Positions 17,791 to 27,798 of a DNA stretch of 64,000 nucleotides are shown here, piece after piece. The notes beneath the pieces were generated by a model. It worked only from the letters and a program-made list of their open reading frames with translations, was not told the origin of the DNA and made no database searches. The position numbers were made by a program, and so were the translations under genes. Position 1 is the first letter of the stretch, and each line of letters opens with the position of its first letter. Location of the stretch: contig JAHXQP010000017.1 of NCBI GenBank assembly GCA_019391515.1, positions 110,302 to 174,301 on the forward strand, written 5' to 3'. The DNA comes from Clostridiaceae bacterium (GTDB lineage Bacteria > Bacillota > Clostridia > Tissierellales > Sporanaerobacteraceae).

Positions 17791-20601
17791 TTAAACCTCC
17801 AATAGTAACACAGAAGGATATTTCTCTGGATTCGATAATCTTAAAAATTCATACCCTATTCCTGATAGCCCTAACATGAAGTTAACACTATCAAAATCTT
17901 GACCTACTCCATTTTTATATCTTTGATCATTTTTATTTTCTTTTATTACTTCATTTGCTCTAGTAACAGCCTTATTATATATCTTTATATCATTATTTTC
18001 TTTATATATTTCTAATAATAATTCAATATTCCCTAAATTACCATGACATAAGCAATCACTATCACGATATAAACCATTTTTTATAATAATTTTTAAAGCT
18101 TTGTCAATATCATCTGAAGTATCTATAATATCTTTGTTTTTTAATCTTGATAATCCAATACCAGTTGCTCCATGACACCAATGGATAGGTGAATTGTTTG
18201 AATTTAAAATATCTTCACTTCTTAAGTCTATCCAATTTTCAATATCACCATTGTAATAATTGTTTTCTACTTCTATTAGATTATCAATTATGGATATATG
18301 ATCTTTATAATTAGTCATTTTATATAATTTACCAAGAGCATAAGATACTCCCGCTAAACCATGAGAAAATCCTGCTATCATAAGTTCATCGTTATTACCT
18401 TTTTTCCAATAAGCTATTTCTTTTTCTATTCGAATATTTTTTATTATATCTTTTCCTATTTTTATAGATAGATCTTCCAATTCTATATCTTTACTTAATT
18501 CAAATATATTCAAAACTACCACAAGGATACCTGCTAGTCCATCAATTATATCATACGATGTATTCTGAAGAATCTTTTCTTTATATTCATTTATAATATT
18601 AATACTATTTTGAAGCATGCTCTTATCTTTAGTTTGCCTATATAAAAACACATACAAATAAGCTAGGGAAATCATCCCATTAAATACTGAAGAAGAACTA
18701 TTACTTATCTTATCAATATCTAACTTTATTGTATTTAGTATTCTATGCAATATTTCTTGATACTTTATATCTTTTGTTGTAAGATACAAACTAGATAAAA
18801 ATACTGCATTCCCAGCTAAACCATTATATAGAGAAATCCCTTGAGGACCAATATTCCAAGTAGGGAATGTATTTTGTATATCTAGCCAATTAATTGTTTG
18901 CGTTTTTTCGTGAAAAATAGCTTTACTAATTAGTATATCTCCAATCTCTTTAGAAGCTTCTATTAAAAAATCATTGCTATTATATATATCTTTAGTTATA
19001 TAATGATCTTTTTTCTTACTAACTGAATTCCAAGTCTTTTTGGGTTTTGCCATAGATTTTAATATAAAACCTATTTGAACCTTCAGATCTTTTTGGTTTA
19101 ATTTTTTAATTCTCTTATTTACCTCCATTAAAGAAGTTTTCTCTAATGCAAAACAACTATCTCCCTTAGAATTATATATATCTTTATCATCAATATATCC
19201 ATAAAAATATGGAATATCATCATTAAACAAGTCTTCTAATTCTGATTTATAAACTTTTTTAAACCTATCATTATTATCCATGTTAAAGAGAAGATTATAT
19301 AATCTCTTCAAATCCGATTTATTTTTTAAATACTTAGGGTTTCTACTAGTTTCAAGAATTGTAGCATATAAATTTGTGTTCCTAAAAAGATATCTTGGAG
19401 AGATATTATGAAATAACACACCAGAATTTATTAATCGTAAAAGTTCTTCTTTATTATCTTGAAGTAATATATACCCTTCCCTAAATCCTTCTACTATTTC
19501 TCTAATATAATCTTTGGGGTTAACAAACTTATCTTCTATCCGTCCAATATTGCCTTTATTCTTCGTTGTTCCATCCTCTCTAATAATTTCGATAGCATCA
19601 GTAAATTGATTAACAATTTTAACTTTGCCTCTTTTTATCACTTGTCCACCTTTTCCTGTTATACCTGAAATATCTACCTCTGAGTCATAGAATTTACTAG
19701 GTATAGGAAAAAGCTGTGTGCTTAGAATAGATTTACTAACCTTTTTATTTATAATATCAGTAGCAGTTTTTATTTCCAAATTACTCTTTTGGAATCCATC
19801 TAATTGAAAAATTGTTTCTAAATCTATTATGTAAGGAAACTCTCTATTTACTATAATATTTTCCATATGTAAGTCTTCTATTCTAAAAGCATATGATATA
19901 GCTGCCAATATACCCATTCTATAATAAAGATTTTGGATTTCTATTTCTGATTTACATGATTTATTATCTATATACTCCTGCCAATGATATTCTCCTTTAT
20001 CTAGTACCTTAATAGTATCTAAATTTAATGATAGCCCCTTAGAATTGAACCAACTAATAAAACTTTTCCAATGAATATCTATCCTTCCAGAGCGAGGCTT
20101 ATAAATAATTCTTTTATTATTATTTTCAATTACAAAAACAGATTTTAACCCTCTATGATAATCTGAAACACTATATTTTACATGACAATTTTTTATATCC
20201 TCTATATCAAATCCGAATTTTCTATAAATTTCTACTTTATCTTTTTCAGCTCTAATTTTAAAATCATTATAATTTACTATATGATTATAAAGAGTTCTAT
20301 CTAACCTTAATCGAAGTAAAGGATACATTTCATCAACTAAATTATGAAACTCTTCTGTTGATGAATAATTATCAAAATAATCATACCTCTCTTCTGGAGA
20401 ATCCCCCTTTAATAAATTTTCTTTTTTAAAAACAAGAAACAAAGTCAGTACTGTTTTAATGGAAATAGCAAAAATTTGATTTAGTAAGTAGTCATAAAAC
20501 TCCACATTAAAATCTTCTTTATTTTGTTTCGTATTCTCAATATACTTGTCTAAATAACTTTCTATATAACCTCTAAATTGAAATCTTTTAGATTTATTCA
20601 A
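17791..20601 (-). CDS. lanM: Class II lanthipeptide synthetase (LanM)
   Basis: 936 aa, a normal LanM length. The N-terminal DUF4135 dehydratase half contains IIYKPRSGR (about 165-173), DLHMENII (243-250) and YIIDLETIFQ (257-266), the kinase-like residues that phosphorylate and then eliminate Ser/Thr. The C-terminal LanC-like cyclase half has GLAGNAVFL, GFSHGLAG, HWCHGATGIG (Cys809) and CLCHGNLGN (Cys852, His853), so all three zinc ligands are present. It should make lanthionine rings in the 55-aa precursor at 15239-15406. It is in one unit with yiiX, the lipoprotein and the kinase/regulator pair. Confidence 0.95.
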   Translation of the reverse strand: MNKSKRFQFRGYIESYLDKYIENTKQNKEDFNVEFYDYLLNQIFAISIKTVLTLFLVFKKENLLKGDSPEERYDYFDNYSSTEEFHNLVDEMYPLLRLRLDRTLYNHIVNYNDFKIRAEKDKVEIYRKFGFDIEDIKNCHVKYSVSDYHRGLKSVFVIENNNKRIIYKPRSGRIDIHWKSFISWFNSKGLSLNLDTIKVLDKGEYHWQEYIDNKSCKSEIEIQNLYYRMGILAAISYAFRIEDLHMENIIVNREFPYIIDLETIFQLDGFQKSNLEIKTATDIINKKVSKSILSTQLFPIPSKFYDSEVDISGITGKGGQVIKRGKVKIVNQFTDAIEIIREDGTTKNKGNIGRIEDKFVNPKDYIREIVEGFREGYILLQDNKEELLRLINSGVLFHNISPRYLFRNTNLYATILETSRNPKYLKNKSDLKRLYNLLFNMDNNDRFKKVYKSELEDLFNDDIPYFYGYIDDKDIYNSKGDSCFALEKTSLMEVNKRIKKLNQKDLKVQIGFILKSMAKPKKTWNSVSKKKDHYITKDIYNSNDFLIEASKEIGDILISKAIFHEKTQTINWLDIQNTFPTWNIGPQGISLYNGLAGNAVFLSSLYLTTKDIKYQEILHRILNTIKLDIDKISNSSSSVFNGMISLAYLYVFLYRQTKDKSMLQNSINIINEYKEKILQNTSYDIIDGLAGILVVVLNIFELSKDIELEDLSIKIGKDIIKNIRIEKEIAYWKKGNNDELMIAGFSHGLAGVSYALGKLYKMTNYKDHISIIDNLIEVENNYYNGDIENWIDLRSEDILNSNNSPIHWCHGATGIGLSRLKNKDIIDTSDDIDKALKIIIKNGLYRDSDCLCHGNLGNIELLLEIYKENNDIKIYNKAVTRANEVIKENKNDQRYKNGVGQDFDSVNFMLGLSGIGYEFLRLSNPEKYPSVLLLEV

Positions 20602-20628
20602 TATTTATCACCTGCTTCCATATATGAA

Positions 20629-21684
20629 TTATTTAAGAAGAATTATACTAGAGATATAACAATCATTATCCTTTTCAATTTTAGTTTCTTTAATTAATTT
20701 AAAATCTTTTTCAATATCATATAAACTTACTTTTTCTTGATTAGCTATAATTAGCATATTCTCTACTATACCTGAAAATTCAGTTTTATTATTTAAGTCA
20801 ATAACTTCGGAGTCTTCATTATTTTTGTCCAGTATAGTCATTTTAGTTCCTTGATTTATAATAAGATCATGGTTTGTTACTATAATTTTATCTTTATATT
20901 GCAAAATATCGTTAGGAAATTCTTCATTAATATCTATAGTTTCAATCTTATTTGTATCAAGAGAAATCTTTAATATTGTACTAGATGGTTTTTCTTCTTT
21001 TGTCACCGTTACTCCAACATATAGATAATCATCATCATTCATAAATTTATATTGACCAGTACCATATTCAGTAATATCTTTCTTATCTAATAAGTCTAAA
21101 TTCTCATCATAAATATATAAATAAAATTTTGGAAATGATGTAGACAAATTCGAACTAAAAGCATATATTTTATCTTTAACTGCTGTAAATCCACTGATAT
21201 ACTCTTTTTCTATTATTATTTCTTTTACTGTATTATTAGTTTTATTTAATCTGCATATGTGCGTATCTCCATTAAGAGTATTTATCGTATAAACATAATC
21301 TTCACTTACAGTAACATCATTTAATGCTATATTTTTGAAAGAAAATTCTTTTATTGAGAGATCTTTTTTATTAAAACTTATTACCTTTTTGCTATCTTTT
21401 TTATTTCCTAATCCCTGCGGTATCATATATATTTCATTGTCATAATAAACTGGATTGTGAAAAGCTGAACCTAACATTGCATAACTTAATTTTTGTTCTG
21501 AAACTTTATTTAAATTTCCATCATACCAGTGAATAATGCTTTTATACTCACTGCCTGTTGTTTCTACAACTCCAATCTTAATTTCTTCACTATCCAAAAC
21601 TTTTGAATTACATACTTTACGACCACATCCATTTATAGTAAATAAAACCCCTACGATTATAGTAATATAAATAAATTTTCTCAC
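20629..21684 (-). CDS. Lipoprotein with predicted beta-propeller fold
   Basis: 351 aa from a GTG at 21684 (GAGGGGA upstream). The N-terminus is a lipoprotein signal with the lipobox TINGC (Cys20), so the protein is anchored outside the membrane. The body has repeated short strand-rich units with Asp/Asn turns (for example DDDYLYVGVTV, KDKIYAFSSN, YDNEIYMIPQG), which looks like a WD40/YncE-type propeller, but no family is clear. It lies between yiiX and lanM in one unit. A role in binding the product (LanI-like immunity) or as a sensor partner is possible but unproven. Confidence 0.7.
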   Translation of the reverse strand: MRKFIYITIIVGVLFTINGCGRKVCNSKVLDSEEIKIGVVETTGSEYKSIIHWYDGNLNKVSEQKLSYAMLGSAFHNPVYYDNEIYMIPQGLGNKKDSKKVISFNKKDLSIKEFSFKNIALNDVTVSEDYVYTINTLNGDTHICRLNKTNNTVKEIIIEKEYISGFTAVKDKIYAFSSNLSTSFPKFYLYIYDENLDLLDKKDITEYGTGQYKFMNDDDYLYVGVTVTKEEKPSSTILKISLDTNKIETIDINEEFPNDILQYKDKIIVTNHDLIINQGTKMTILDKNNEDSEVIDLNNKTEFSGIVENMLIIANQEKVSLYDIEKDFKLIKETKIEKDNDCYISSIILLK

Positions 21685-21700
21685 TTTAATCCCCTCATTT

Positions 21701-21749
21701 ATAACTTACAAACCAAAGGGACTATTAGTCCCTTTGGTTTGTAAGTTAT
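21701..21749 (-). repeat. 49-bp palindrome between yiiX and the lipoprotein gene
   Basis: Positions 21701-21724 are the exact complement of 21726-21749 around one central base (inner part CAAAGGGACTA...TAGTCCCTTTG). It fills the gap between the yiiX stop (21752) and the lipoprotein RBS. On the minus strand no T-run follows, so partial termination or mRNA processing that sets different levels of yiiX and lanM is plausible. Confidence 0.85.
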
Positions 21750-21751
21750 TT

Positions 21752-22393
21752 TTATTTTTCATATATCTTAGATGTATTAGTGCTATTTACTAATTCCATA
21801 GGATGAACTGCAACTCCAAAATCTGATGTATCCAAATTAATTCCGTAATTATCTAAAAATGCTGCATACACTAGTTGAGAACAATAAAATTTTTCTCTTG
21901 TATAAGGATTAAGATAGTTCCAATTATATGGTTTTCCTATCTTTCCATAACACCAGTCTGCTGCTTTTTCATCTTGAGTGGTACTCGTTCCTTTAACCGT
22001 TGCTCCATAACAAGTCTTCCTTGTCTGATACCAGTCATTCGCCCCTGTTGTTACTCCACCAGATAGTGATTCTACTACCGTACCATTACTATAAACAATA
22101 GCTGCATGTCCAGTTGGTATTATTCCCTTAAACTTATCCTTGGTTACAAGTATAACACCTTTTCTTCTTGGGTATGTTCCAAATGACTCTAGATTAACAA
22201 AAGATTTACCATCCTTATCAAACTCTAAATCCTTTCTCTCTACTTTTTTTTCCAATCTTTCTACTTCTTCTTGTGTGAATATTTCTTCTGCTGAAGGATA
22301 TTTTTCTTGTTTATTAGCTAAACTAATGTTTGGTAACACTAAGATTAAAACTAAACTTGCGACTATTAAACTTTTTACAAGTTTTTTAAACAT
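21752..22393 (-). CDS. Secreted YiiX/YebB-like permuted papain-fold hydrolase
   Basis: 213 aa from the ATG at 22393, 4-8 bp after GGAGGGAG; the longer frame has no RBS. Residues 1-26 are a signal peptide ending at ISLAN. The mature part shows the permuted NlpC/P60-like layout: PTGHAAIVY (His96) early, and REKFYCSQLVYAAF (Cys171) late, followed by HPMEL. Relatives are amidases or thiol hydrolases acting on cell wall or lipids. It leads the lanM unit and has the shared promoter element, so it is a regulated part of the RiPP island, perhaps in leader removal, wall release or self-protection. Confidence 0.82.
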   Translation of the reverse strand: MFKKLVKSLIVASLVLILVLPNISLANKQEKYPSAEEIFTQEEVERLEKKVERKDLEFDKDGKSFVNLESFGTYPRRKGVILVTKDKFKGIIPTGHAAIVYSNGTVVESLSGGVTTGANDWYQTRKTCYGATVKGTSTTQDEKAADWCYGKIGKPYNWNYLNPYTREKFYCSQLVYAAFLDNYGINLDTSDFGVAVHPMELVNSTNTSKIYEK

Positions 22394-22457
22394 TATCTCC
22401 CTCCTAATCACACTAAATTACTAGTAACTTTCTCATATTACATCATGATGTACTTAT

Positions 22458-22499
22458 ATAATATTCCATTTGCTTAAATAAATCACCTAACTTTTGTAC
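22458..22499 (-). promoter_or_regulatory. Promoter PyiiX with shared regulatory element
   Basis: Minus-strand GTACAAAAGTTAGGTGA (22499-22483), a 19-bp spacer and TATTAT (22463-22458). The expected start near 22451 gives a 58-nt leader before the yiiX ATG. One base differs from the lanA copy (G for C), while the spacing is identical. Confidence 0.8.
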
Positions 22500-22561
22500 A
22501 ATTTTTAATTAATTCTTGAAATTCAGAAGTTATATGCCAACTTTCTAAATTACTATGAAAA

Positions 22562-23806
22562 TCAAAATAGTTCTACTTTATCTAATTGCTCTGAAAACTC
22601 AATAAAATTCCTTAAATTTTCTTTATTAGTTATTTTATGATCATATACAATTAATTTGTACAAAATAAAAAACTTTTGTATAAGGCATGCATCAGGAGTT
22701 ACTGATTGATTATATACTAGTTCACCACAAAAACCTCCACATAAATATTTATATTTACAGTCTACACATTTTTTATCTCTATCAACTTCAAATAGGTTCT
22801 TCACATATTCTCTACTAATTAATTCTTTCCAATTTTCAATAATCTCTAATGGTTCTCCAAAAATATTTCCAGAACTAAACTCAGGAATATTTAATGAGTG
22901 ACAAAGATATAAATTTCCATCAGGATAAACAGATAACATTTTTCCTAAGGCATTACATGATTGCCTAACAGGTATACTTGAAAAAAACAACTCAGCAATC
23001 TTATTATTATAATAATCTTTTTCTATTAAATATTTAGCCACTTTTTTAAAAATATCAATTTTATTTTCAGATTTTAAAATTTCAATATTATTATCTAGAG
23101 CACTTCCTGATTTAGTAATAAAATTTAAAACAAAACTAACATTATTATTTACCACGAAATCAATTATTCTAAATAGTGAATTAATATCGTTGTGATAAGT
23201 ATATGAAAGAGTTAAACCAATTCCTAAACTATTGCATTTTCTTGCAATAGAATATAGACTATTATGATTAGAGAAATGTGCTGTACTTACTTCAATATTA
23301 TTAATTACATCACTTATCTCTTCCAAAAAAGAACTTGTCACTAACGTTCCATTGGTTTGCAGATTTATCATAGAAGATGATTCTTCTCTTATTAATCTCA
23401 AAATCGATATCAATTCTCCATTAGTTAATGGTTCTCCTCCACTAACTATAATTTTTCTTGGATTTAACTGTTTTAAAATGGGTATAACTCTTTTTTTAAT
23501 AGTTACATAATCTAGCTTATTATATTCTTCTTTAGTTTCATTTGCTCTAATACAACAAAATTCACAAGCTAAGTTACATTTATCTGTTACTAACAAATAA
23601 ACTGAATTAACGCTTTCATTCAATAATATTGAATACATATCACGCTTCTGCAAAATAGCTTTATTTAAAACAGACTCAGGATCTATTAACTTATCTTCAG
23701 TAAAATATGAAGATTTGACACTAAAAAAAAATTTATACTTAAGATCAATAATAAATGTTCTATCCATTATTTCAAATATGTAGAAATTATTTAAATTTAA
23801 TTTCAT
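22562..23806 (-). CDS. Radical SAM/SPASM peptide maturase 1
   Basis: 414 aa. The radical SAM cluster motif is CNLACEFC (C77, C81, C84) and the SAM-binding GGEP sits at 123-126. The C-terminal SPASM domain (from about residue 285) has seven Cys in SCNALGK, LYLCHSL, KKCVDCKYKYLCGGFC and a late DACL, enough for two auxiliary 4Fe-4S clusters. The N-terminal 70 residues precede the barrel and could hold a small leader-binding (RRE-like) fold. The stop of maturase 2 is only 2 bp upstream, so both are coupled. It likely forms thioether or C-C links in an island peptide. Confidence 0.88.
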   Translation of the reverse strand: MKLNLNNFYIFEIMDRTFIIDLKYKFFFSVKSSYFTEDKLIDPESVLNKAILQKRDMYSILLNESVNSVYLLVTDKCNLACEFCCIRANETKEEYNKLDYVTIKKRVIPILKQLNPRKIIVSGGEPLTNGELISILRLIREESSSMINLQTNGTLVTSSFLEEISDVINNIEVSTAHFSNHNSLYSIARKCNSLGIGLTLSYTYHNDINSLFRIIDFVVNNNVSFVLNFITKSGSALDNNIEILKSENKIDIFKKVAKYLIEKDYYNNKIAELFFSSIPVRQSCNALGKMLSVYPDGNLYLCHSLNIPEFSSGNIFGEPLEIIENWKELISREYVKNLFEVDRDKKCVDCKYKYLCGGFCGELVYNQSVTPDACLIQKFFILYKLIVYDHKITNKENLRNFIEFSEQLDKVELF

Positions 23807-23808
23807 CT

Positions 23809-24897
23809 TTATACTCCTCTTCTATAAAATTTTATAAATGCTTTTTTCTGGTCATCATCTATATCCGTTTTAATTAATTGATAAACTGCTTTTGTAATAA
23901 AACATTTTACATATACCGGTTGGAATATTTGTTGATTAGTTATATAATTATCCATGATACATCCTTTAGCTTCACAATGATTTATATAATGGCAAAACAA
24001 ACAATCCGTATTTTCAGTTTCTTTTATTGATATAAATTTTCTTATCTTGCCAACATTTAACCCTTTAGAACTAGAGCCTATATTCATCTCTTTTATATCT
24101 TTACAGGGATAGAAATCCCCTTCTACATTTACATAACAAGACTTTAATCCAGCTTTACATTTATAAAAAGGTACTTCACTATAATAATCACTTATTAAAT
24201 TTTCCAAAAATCTCCAATATAAAACATTTCCATTTTGTTTAATCTTATAGTAATAATTAAATAAAATTTTCAATTGCTTCTCTAATATTTCTAGACTCTT
24301 TTTATCCCATTCATCATATATATTAATACTAGATTCAATGATTTTAAAACCTAAAGATTCTATCTTCCAAAAACTCTCAGAAAATTTATGAACGTTATTA
24401 GTTGTTATTACTTGAGCTGCAATTACAGGCTTCTCTATAATATTCTCATATTTTTCAATTAATGGAATTTTATCTATAACTCGTTGATATGTACCCTTTC
24501 CAAAACAATCTTTTCTATTTAAATTATGAATTTCTTCATCTCCATCGATACTTACTTTAAAATTAAATTTTTGATTAATAAAGAAATCAATAATTTCTTC
24601 ATTAATCAAAGTAGCATTAGTTGTAGTACTAAAAAAGAACTTCAAATTATTATGTTTACATACTTTTTTTATATATTTAACTAATTCCTTCATCTGCTTA
24701 AATATTAGTAAAGGTTCTCCACCAATAAAATAAACATGTAATGATTTATCGTATTGTTTTTTAGCCTCATGTACAGCCATATCAATAGAGGCTTTTGCAA
24801 TATTATAATCCATAATCATTCCTTTCTTATCACCTAGATAACAATAACTACAATTTAAATTACAATCATTTATAATTTCTAAAGATAGGTTATACAT
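23809..24897 (-). CDS. Radical SAM/SPASM peptide maturase 2
   Basis: 362 aa from the ATG at 24897, 6 bp after AGGAGG; an upstream ATG at 24960 has only a weak RBS. The motif CNLNCSYC lies at residues 12-19, right at the N-terminus, and IGGEPLL follows. The SPASM end has YKCKAGLKSC, FYPCKD and TDCLFCHYINHC plus a further GC. It follows the subtilase-like gene after a 160-bp gap without other genes. It is one of three distinct radical SAM enzymes in the same unit, none a recent duplicate of another judged by sequence. Confidence 0.88.
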   Translation of the reverse strand: MYNLSLEIINDCNLNCSYCYLGDKKGMIMDYNIAKASIDMAVHEAKKQYDKSLHVYFIGGEPLLIFKQMKELVKYIKKVCKHNNLKFFFSTTTNATLINEEIIDFFINQKFNFKVSIDGDEEIHNLNRKDCFGKGTYQRVIDKIPLIEKYENIIEKPVIAAQVITTNNVHKFSESFWKIESLGFKIIESSINIYDEWDKKSLEILEKQLKILFNYYYKIKQNGNVLYWRFLENLISDYYSEVPFYKCKAGLKSCYVNVEGDFYPCKDIKEMNIGSSSKGLNVGKIRKFISIKETENTDCLFCHYINHCEAKGCIMDNYITNQQIFQPVYVKCFITKAVYQLIKTDIDDDQKKAFIKFYRRGV

Positions 24898-25058
24898 AAT
24901 CATCCTCCTCTCATATAATATGTTTGAAGCTAATAATCTTAACTCCCTAGATACATACATTTTTTAGAGAACCTTATATCCTATTAAAATTAACTTTTTT
25001 AATAATTTCTTTTGCTTTATTTTTTTGATTTATTCTTCATATATAAGGGGTTAATTTT

Positions 25059-26078
25059 TTAAATAGCAAATTGAATTATTTTTATTCCATAATTCTCTAA
25101 AAAAAACATTCTCTCTTTTACATTATAATAAGGATATCTAAAAACAACACCCTTAAATTTCTTACCGACATTGATAACAAATTCATCAATGCATTTCCTA
25201 TTTTTATTAATATAAGAATAACTATTAATATCAATAAAACATAGTGTATTACTGAAATCCATATAATGGTTTCTATATAGGTAGTTTTGGGCATCGCTAA
25301 TATCAACAATATCTTCACAATTCAAATTATTTTTAATATATTTTATTTCATTATTGCTATTTGGTACATCAGTAAAACATATTGAACTTTCATTTTTATA
25401 AGATATAACATCAATTTCATTTATTGGGCTTTTAAATAAATAATTTATACCTTGTTGAATACTTTCTTGATATTCTCCAATATAATTACTTAGTATTCCT
25501 GTCATAGTAGCTGTACAAAAACTATTTCCTCTTAATAAGAATACTTGATCTAGTTGATAATATGAAGTCAAATCACAATTAAATTTTACATTATTAAAGT
25601 TACAATCATAATCAATGAACTTAGTAGATTTATTATTTTCGGAATAAACTCCAATAACATTATTAAAGTTAGCAGGATAAGCTATTGTATCATAATTACT
25701 ATGAGCTGCTATTATAGGTATTTTTTTAGATTCTGCTTTTTTACATACATCTAATAAATCTCGGTTATGTAATACCTCAACACCTACACTCAAATTTATT
25801 ATATCTACATCTCCAGCCATCATACTATTTATTCCATCAACTAGTAATTTACAAGTATTTTTTTGCTCTTTTCCAATAATACTCCTTAAAACTATTTCAG
25901 CTTTTGGATTTTCTTTAAGAATCGAAGCACAAACATATTCTGAATGAGAATAGGGAAAATTATTTCTCGATAAAACATTATATCCAGCGTTAACCTTCAC
26001 CTGATTTATATTTTTATCTTTAAAAAAAGGATGAGTAAAATCTCCATCTGAATCAATTACTCCTATTTTCACTTTCAA
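25059..26078 (-). CDS. Divergent subtilisin-like (S8) serine protease
   Basis: 339 aa from a GTG at 26078 with AAGGAG 8 bp upstream. There is no signal peptide, so it acts in the cytoplasm. The catalytic Asp is in IGVIDSDGD (D9), a candidate His in YSHSEYV (H45, where subtilases have HGTHV), the oxyanion Asn in AAHSNYD (N128) and the Ser in GNSFCTATM (S186, in place of GTSMATP). The fold is thus kept but all motifs are unusual. About 130 extra C-terminal residues follow, of unknown fold. Since both exporters lack peptidase domains, this is the best candidate leader protease of the island. Confidence 0.8.
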   Translation of the reverse strand: MKVKIGVIDSDGDFTHPFFKDKNINQVKVNAGYNVLSRNNFPYSHSEYVCASILKENPKAEIVLRSIIGKEQKNTCKLLVDGINSMMAGDVDIINLSVGVEVLHNRDLLDVCKKAESKKIPIIAAHSNYDTIAYPANFNNVIGVYSENNKSTKFIDYDCNFNNVKFNCDLTSYYQLDQVFLLRGNSFCTATMTGILSNYIGEYQESIQQGINYLFKSPINEIDVISYKNESSICFTDVPNSNNEIKYIKNNLNCEDIVDISDAQNYLYRNHYMDFSNTLCFIDINSYSYINKNRKCIDEFVINVGKKFKGVVFRYPYYNVKERMFFLENYGIKIIQFAI

Positions 26079-26106
26079 AACTCCTTATAATATATTTCAA
26101 ACAATT

Positions 26107-27798
26107 TTAATAACTTATTTTCTCTTTAGATAATGTCATATTACTTTTTAATTCTTTATTTACTAAACTATAGACTTCATCAACATATTTAACTTCATTC
26201 ATATCATGTGTTATTAATATAATAATGCAATCATTTGACAAATCCTTAATTAAGTCAAAAAACTGAGCTTGTCTTACTGCATCTAAACTAGCCGTGGCCT
26301 CATCAAACAATAATATGGATGGCTTTTTTAATAAATTTCTAGAAATATCTAATCTTTTTAATTGTCCTTCAGAAAAGTTTTCAGTATCAGTTGTAATAAT
26401 AGTATCCCATGAACTATCTGTTCCTATAATATCATCATAGATATCAATGTCTTTACATTTTGCTTGTATTTCAGATGTGGATAAATTTTTCTGTAAGTTC
26501 AGGTTAGTAATTATAGAATCATTAAAAAATTTAGGTCTTTGCATAGTATATCCTAAATAACTCCAATAACTTTTTTTATTTAAATCATTTAAATTTACAT
26601 TATTTATATAGATATTTCCCTTTGTTGGAGTTAAAAAACCAGATATAAGTTGTAACAAAGTACTTTTTCCTTCACCACTTTTCCCTATAATTGCATAAAC
26701 CTTACCTTTTTCAAATTCAACAGATATATTTTTTAGTACCATTTCCTCACTATTGTTGTAAGAATAACTAACATTTTCTAATTTAATTAAAGATGGTGAA
26801 ACATCTAAATTCACTTTTCCCAGATTCATATCTGAATAATTATAAAATTGATATAAATCCTCAATGGACTCGATAGTAGTATGATAATCATTTATAAAAT
26901 AAGAAAGCTCCATTATTGGATTCATTATTATTGATTGATAGTTCATTAAAGCTAATACAGTCCCAATTGTCATAGTACCAGCAAATACCTTATAAGAACC
27001 AAGAACCCAAATAGCTACAGCACCACCGTATTGTAAAATTAAAAATAACGCAGAATTTAAAGTATATAGCAAACTTCTATGTTTAAGATTTTTTTTGTAT
27101 TCTTGATTATTTTCTTTGTATTTAAAATTTGCATAGTTCTGGCAGCTAAATAAAAGGACATTTTTCCAATTAGCGTAATTATTATTTAGGACATTAGTAG
27201 TACTATTATAGCTATCAAGAACTTTCCTAGTAGTTTTTTGTATTAGTGTTCCAAATATCCATGATAACAAAGGAATTAATAATAATAATGATAGGTTTAT
27301 AACAGTAATTTTTTTATCAATATAAAACATATAAGGAATAACAAATACTAAAGTTGCAATATTTGTTACTAATTTTATAATAGTTGGTATTCCAAAAAAT
27401 TTTATAGTTTCTATATCCTTGTCTACTTTTAATAAAATATCACTAAAGTTATGAGTATGATAATATTCATTATTTATCGTACTCAATTTGTTATTAACAT
27501 CTTGTCTCAGATTAGAAGCAATTTCTTCAGACACTAAAGAAGTTAAATACTTTTGTATATACACTACTACGTATGACAAAAGTAGTATTAATAAAAAAAA
27601 TTTTAATCTTTTATAAAAAGTAATTTTATCTAAATGTGTAAAATTACTTAAACTATCTACTAATATGCCTTGATATTTAGGTCTCATTATTGAAATAACA
27701 GTAGATATTATAATAAGAAATATAATTAATATATATAGTGGGATAATGTTTTTTTTAAAACCATATTTTTTTAAAAAAATTTTAAAATTTTTATTCAT
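26107..27798 (-). CDS. ABC exporter (fused TMD-NBD) of the radical SAM unit
   Basis: 563 aa from the ATG at 27798, which overlaps the TGA of maturase 3 by one base and has AAGGAGG 6 bp upstream. Residues 1-310 form an ABC exporter membrane domain; the ATPase domain shows Walker A GKSGEGKST, a variant signature FSEGQLKR, Walker B LLFDEATASLD and the H-loop ITHD. No C39 peptidase domain is present. It probably exports the 54-aa precursor product. Its signature variant differs from that of the exporter at 9990-11675, so the two are not recent copies. Confidence 0.87.
   Translation of the reverse strand: MNKNFKIFLKKYGFKKNIIPLYILIIFLIIISTVISIMRPKYQGILVDSLSNFTHLDKITFYKRLKFFLLILLLSYVVVYIQKYLTSLVSEEIASNLRQDVNNKLSTINNEYYHTHNFSDILLKVDKDIETIKFFGIPTIIKLVTNIATLVFVIPYMFYIDKKITVINLSLLLLIPLLSWIFGTLIQKTTRKVLDSYNSTTNVLNNNYANWKNVLLFSCQNYANFKYKENNQEYKKNLKHRSLLYTLNSALFLILQYGGAVAIWVLGSYKVFAGTMTIGTVLALMNYQSIIMNPIMELSYFINDYHTTIESIEDLYQFYNYSDMNLGKVNLDVSPSLIKLENVSYSYNNSEEMVLKNISVEFEKGKVYAIIGKSGEGKSTLLQLISGFLTPTKGNIYINNVNLNDLNKKSYWSYLGYTMQRPKFFNDSIITNLNLQKNLSTSEIQAKCKDIDIYDDIIGTDSSWDTIITTDTENFSEGQLKRLDISRNLLKKPSILLFDEATASLDAVRQAQFFDLIKDLSNDCIIILITHDMNEVKYVDEVYSLVNKELKSNMTLSKEKISY

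Noticed and set aside
22484..22561. Short frame after radical SAM gene 1 (FHSNLESWHITSEFQELI)
   Set aside because: It follows the stop codons without a start and overlaps the shared promoter element; at most an old gene end.
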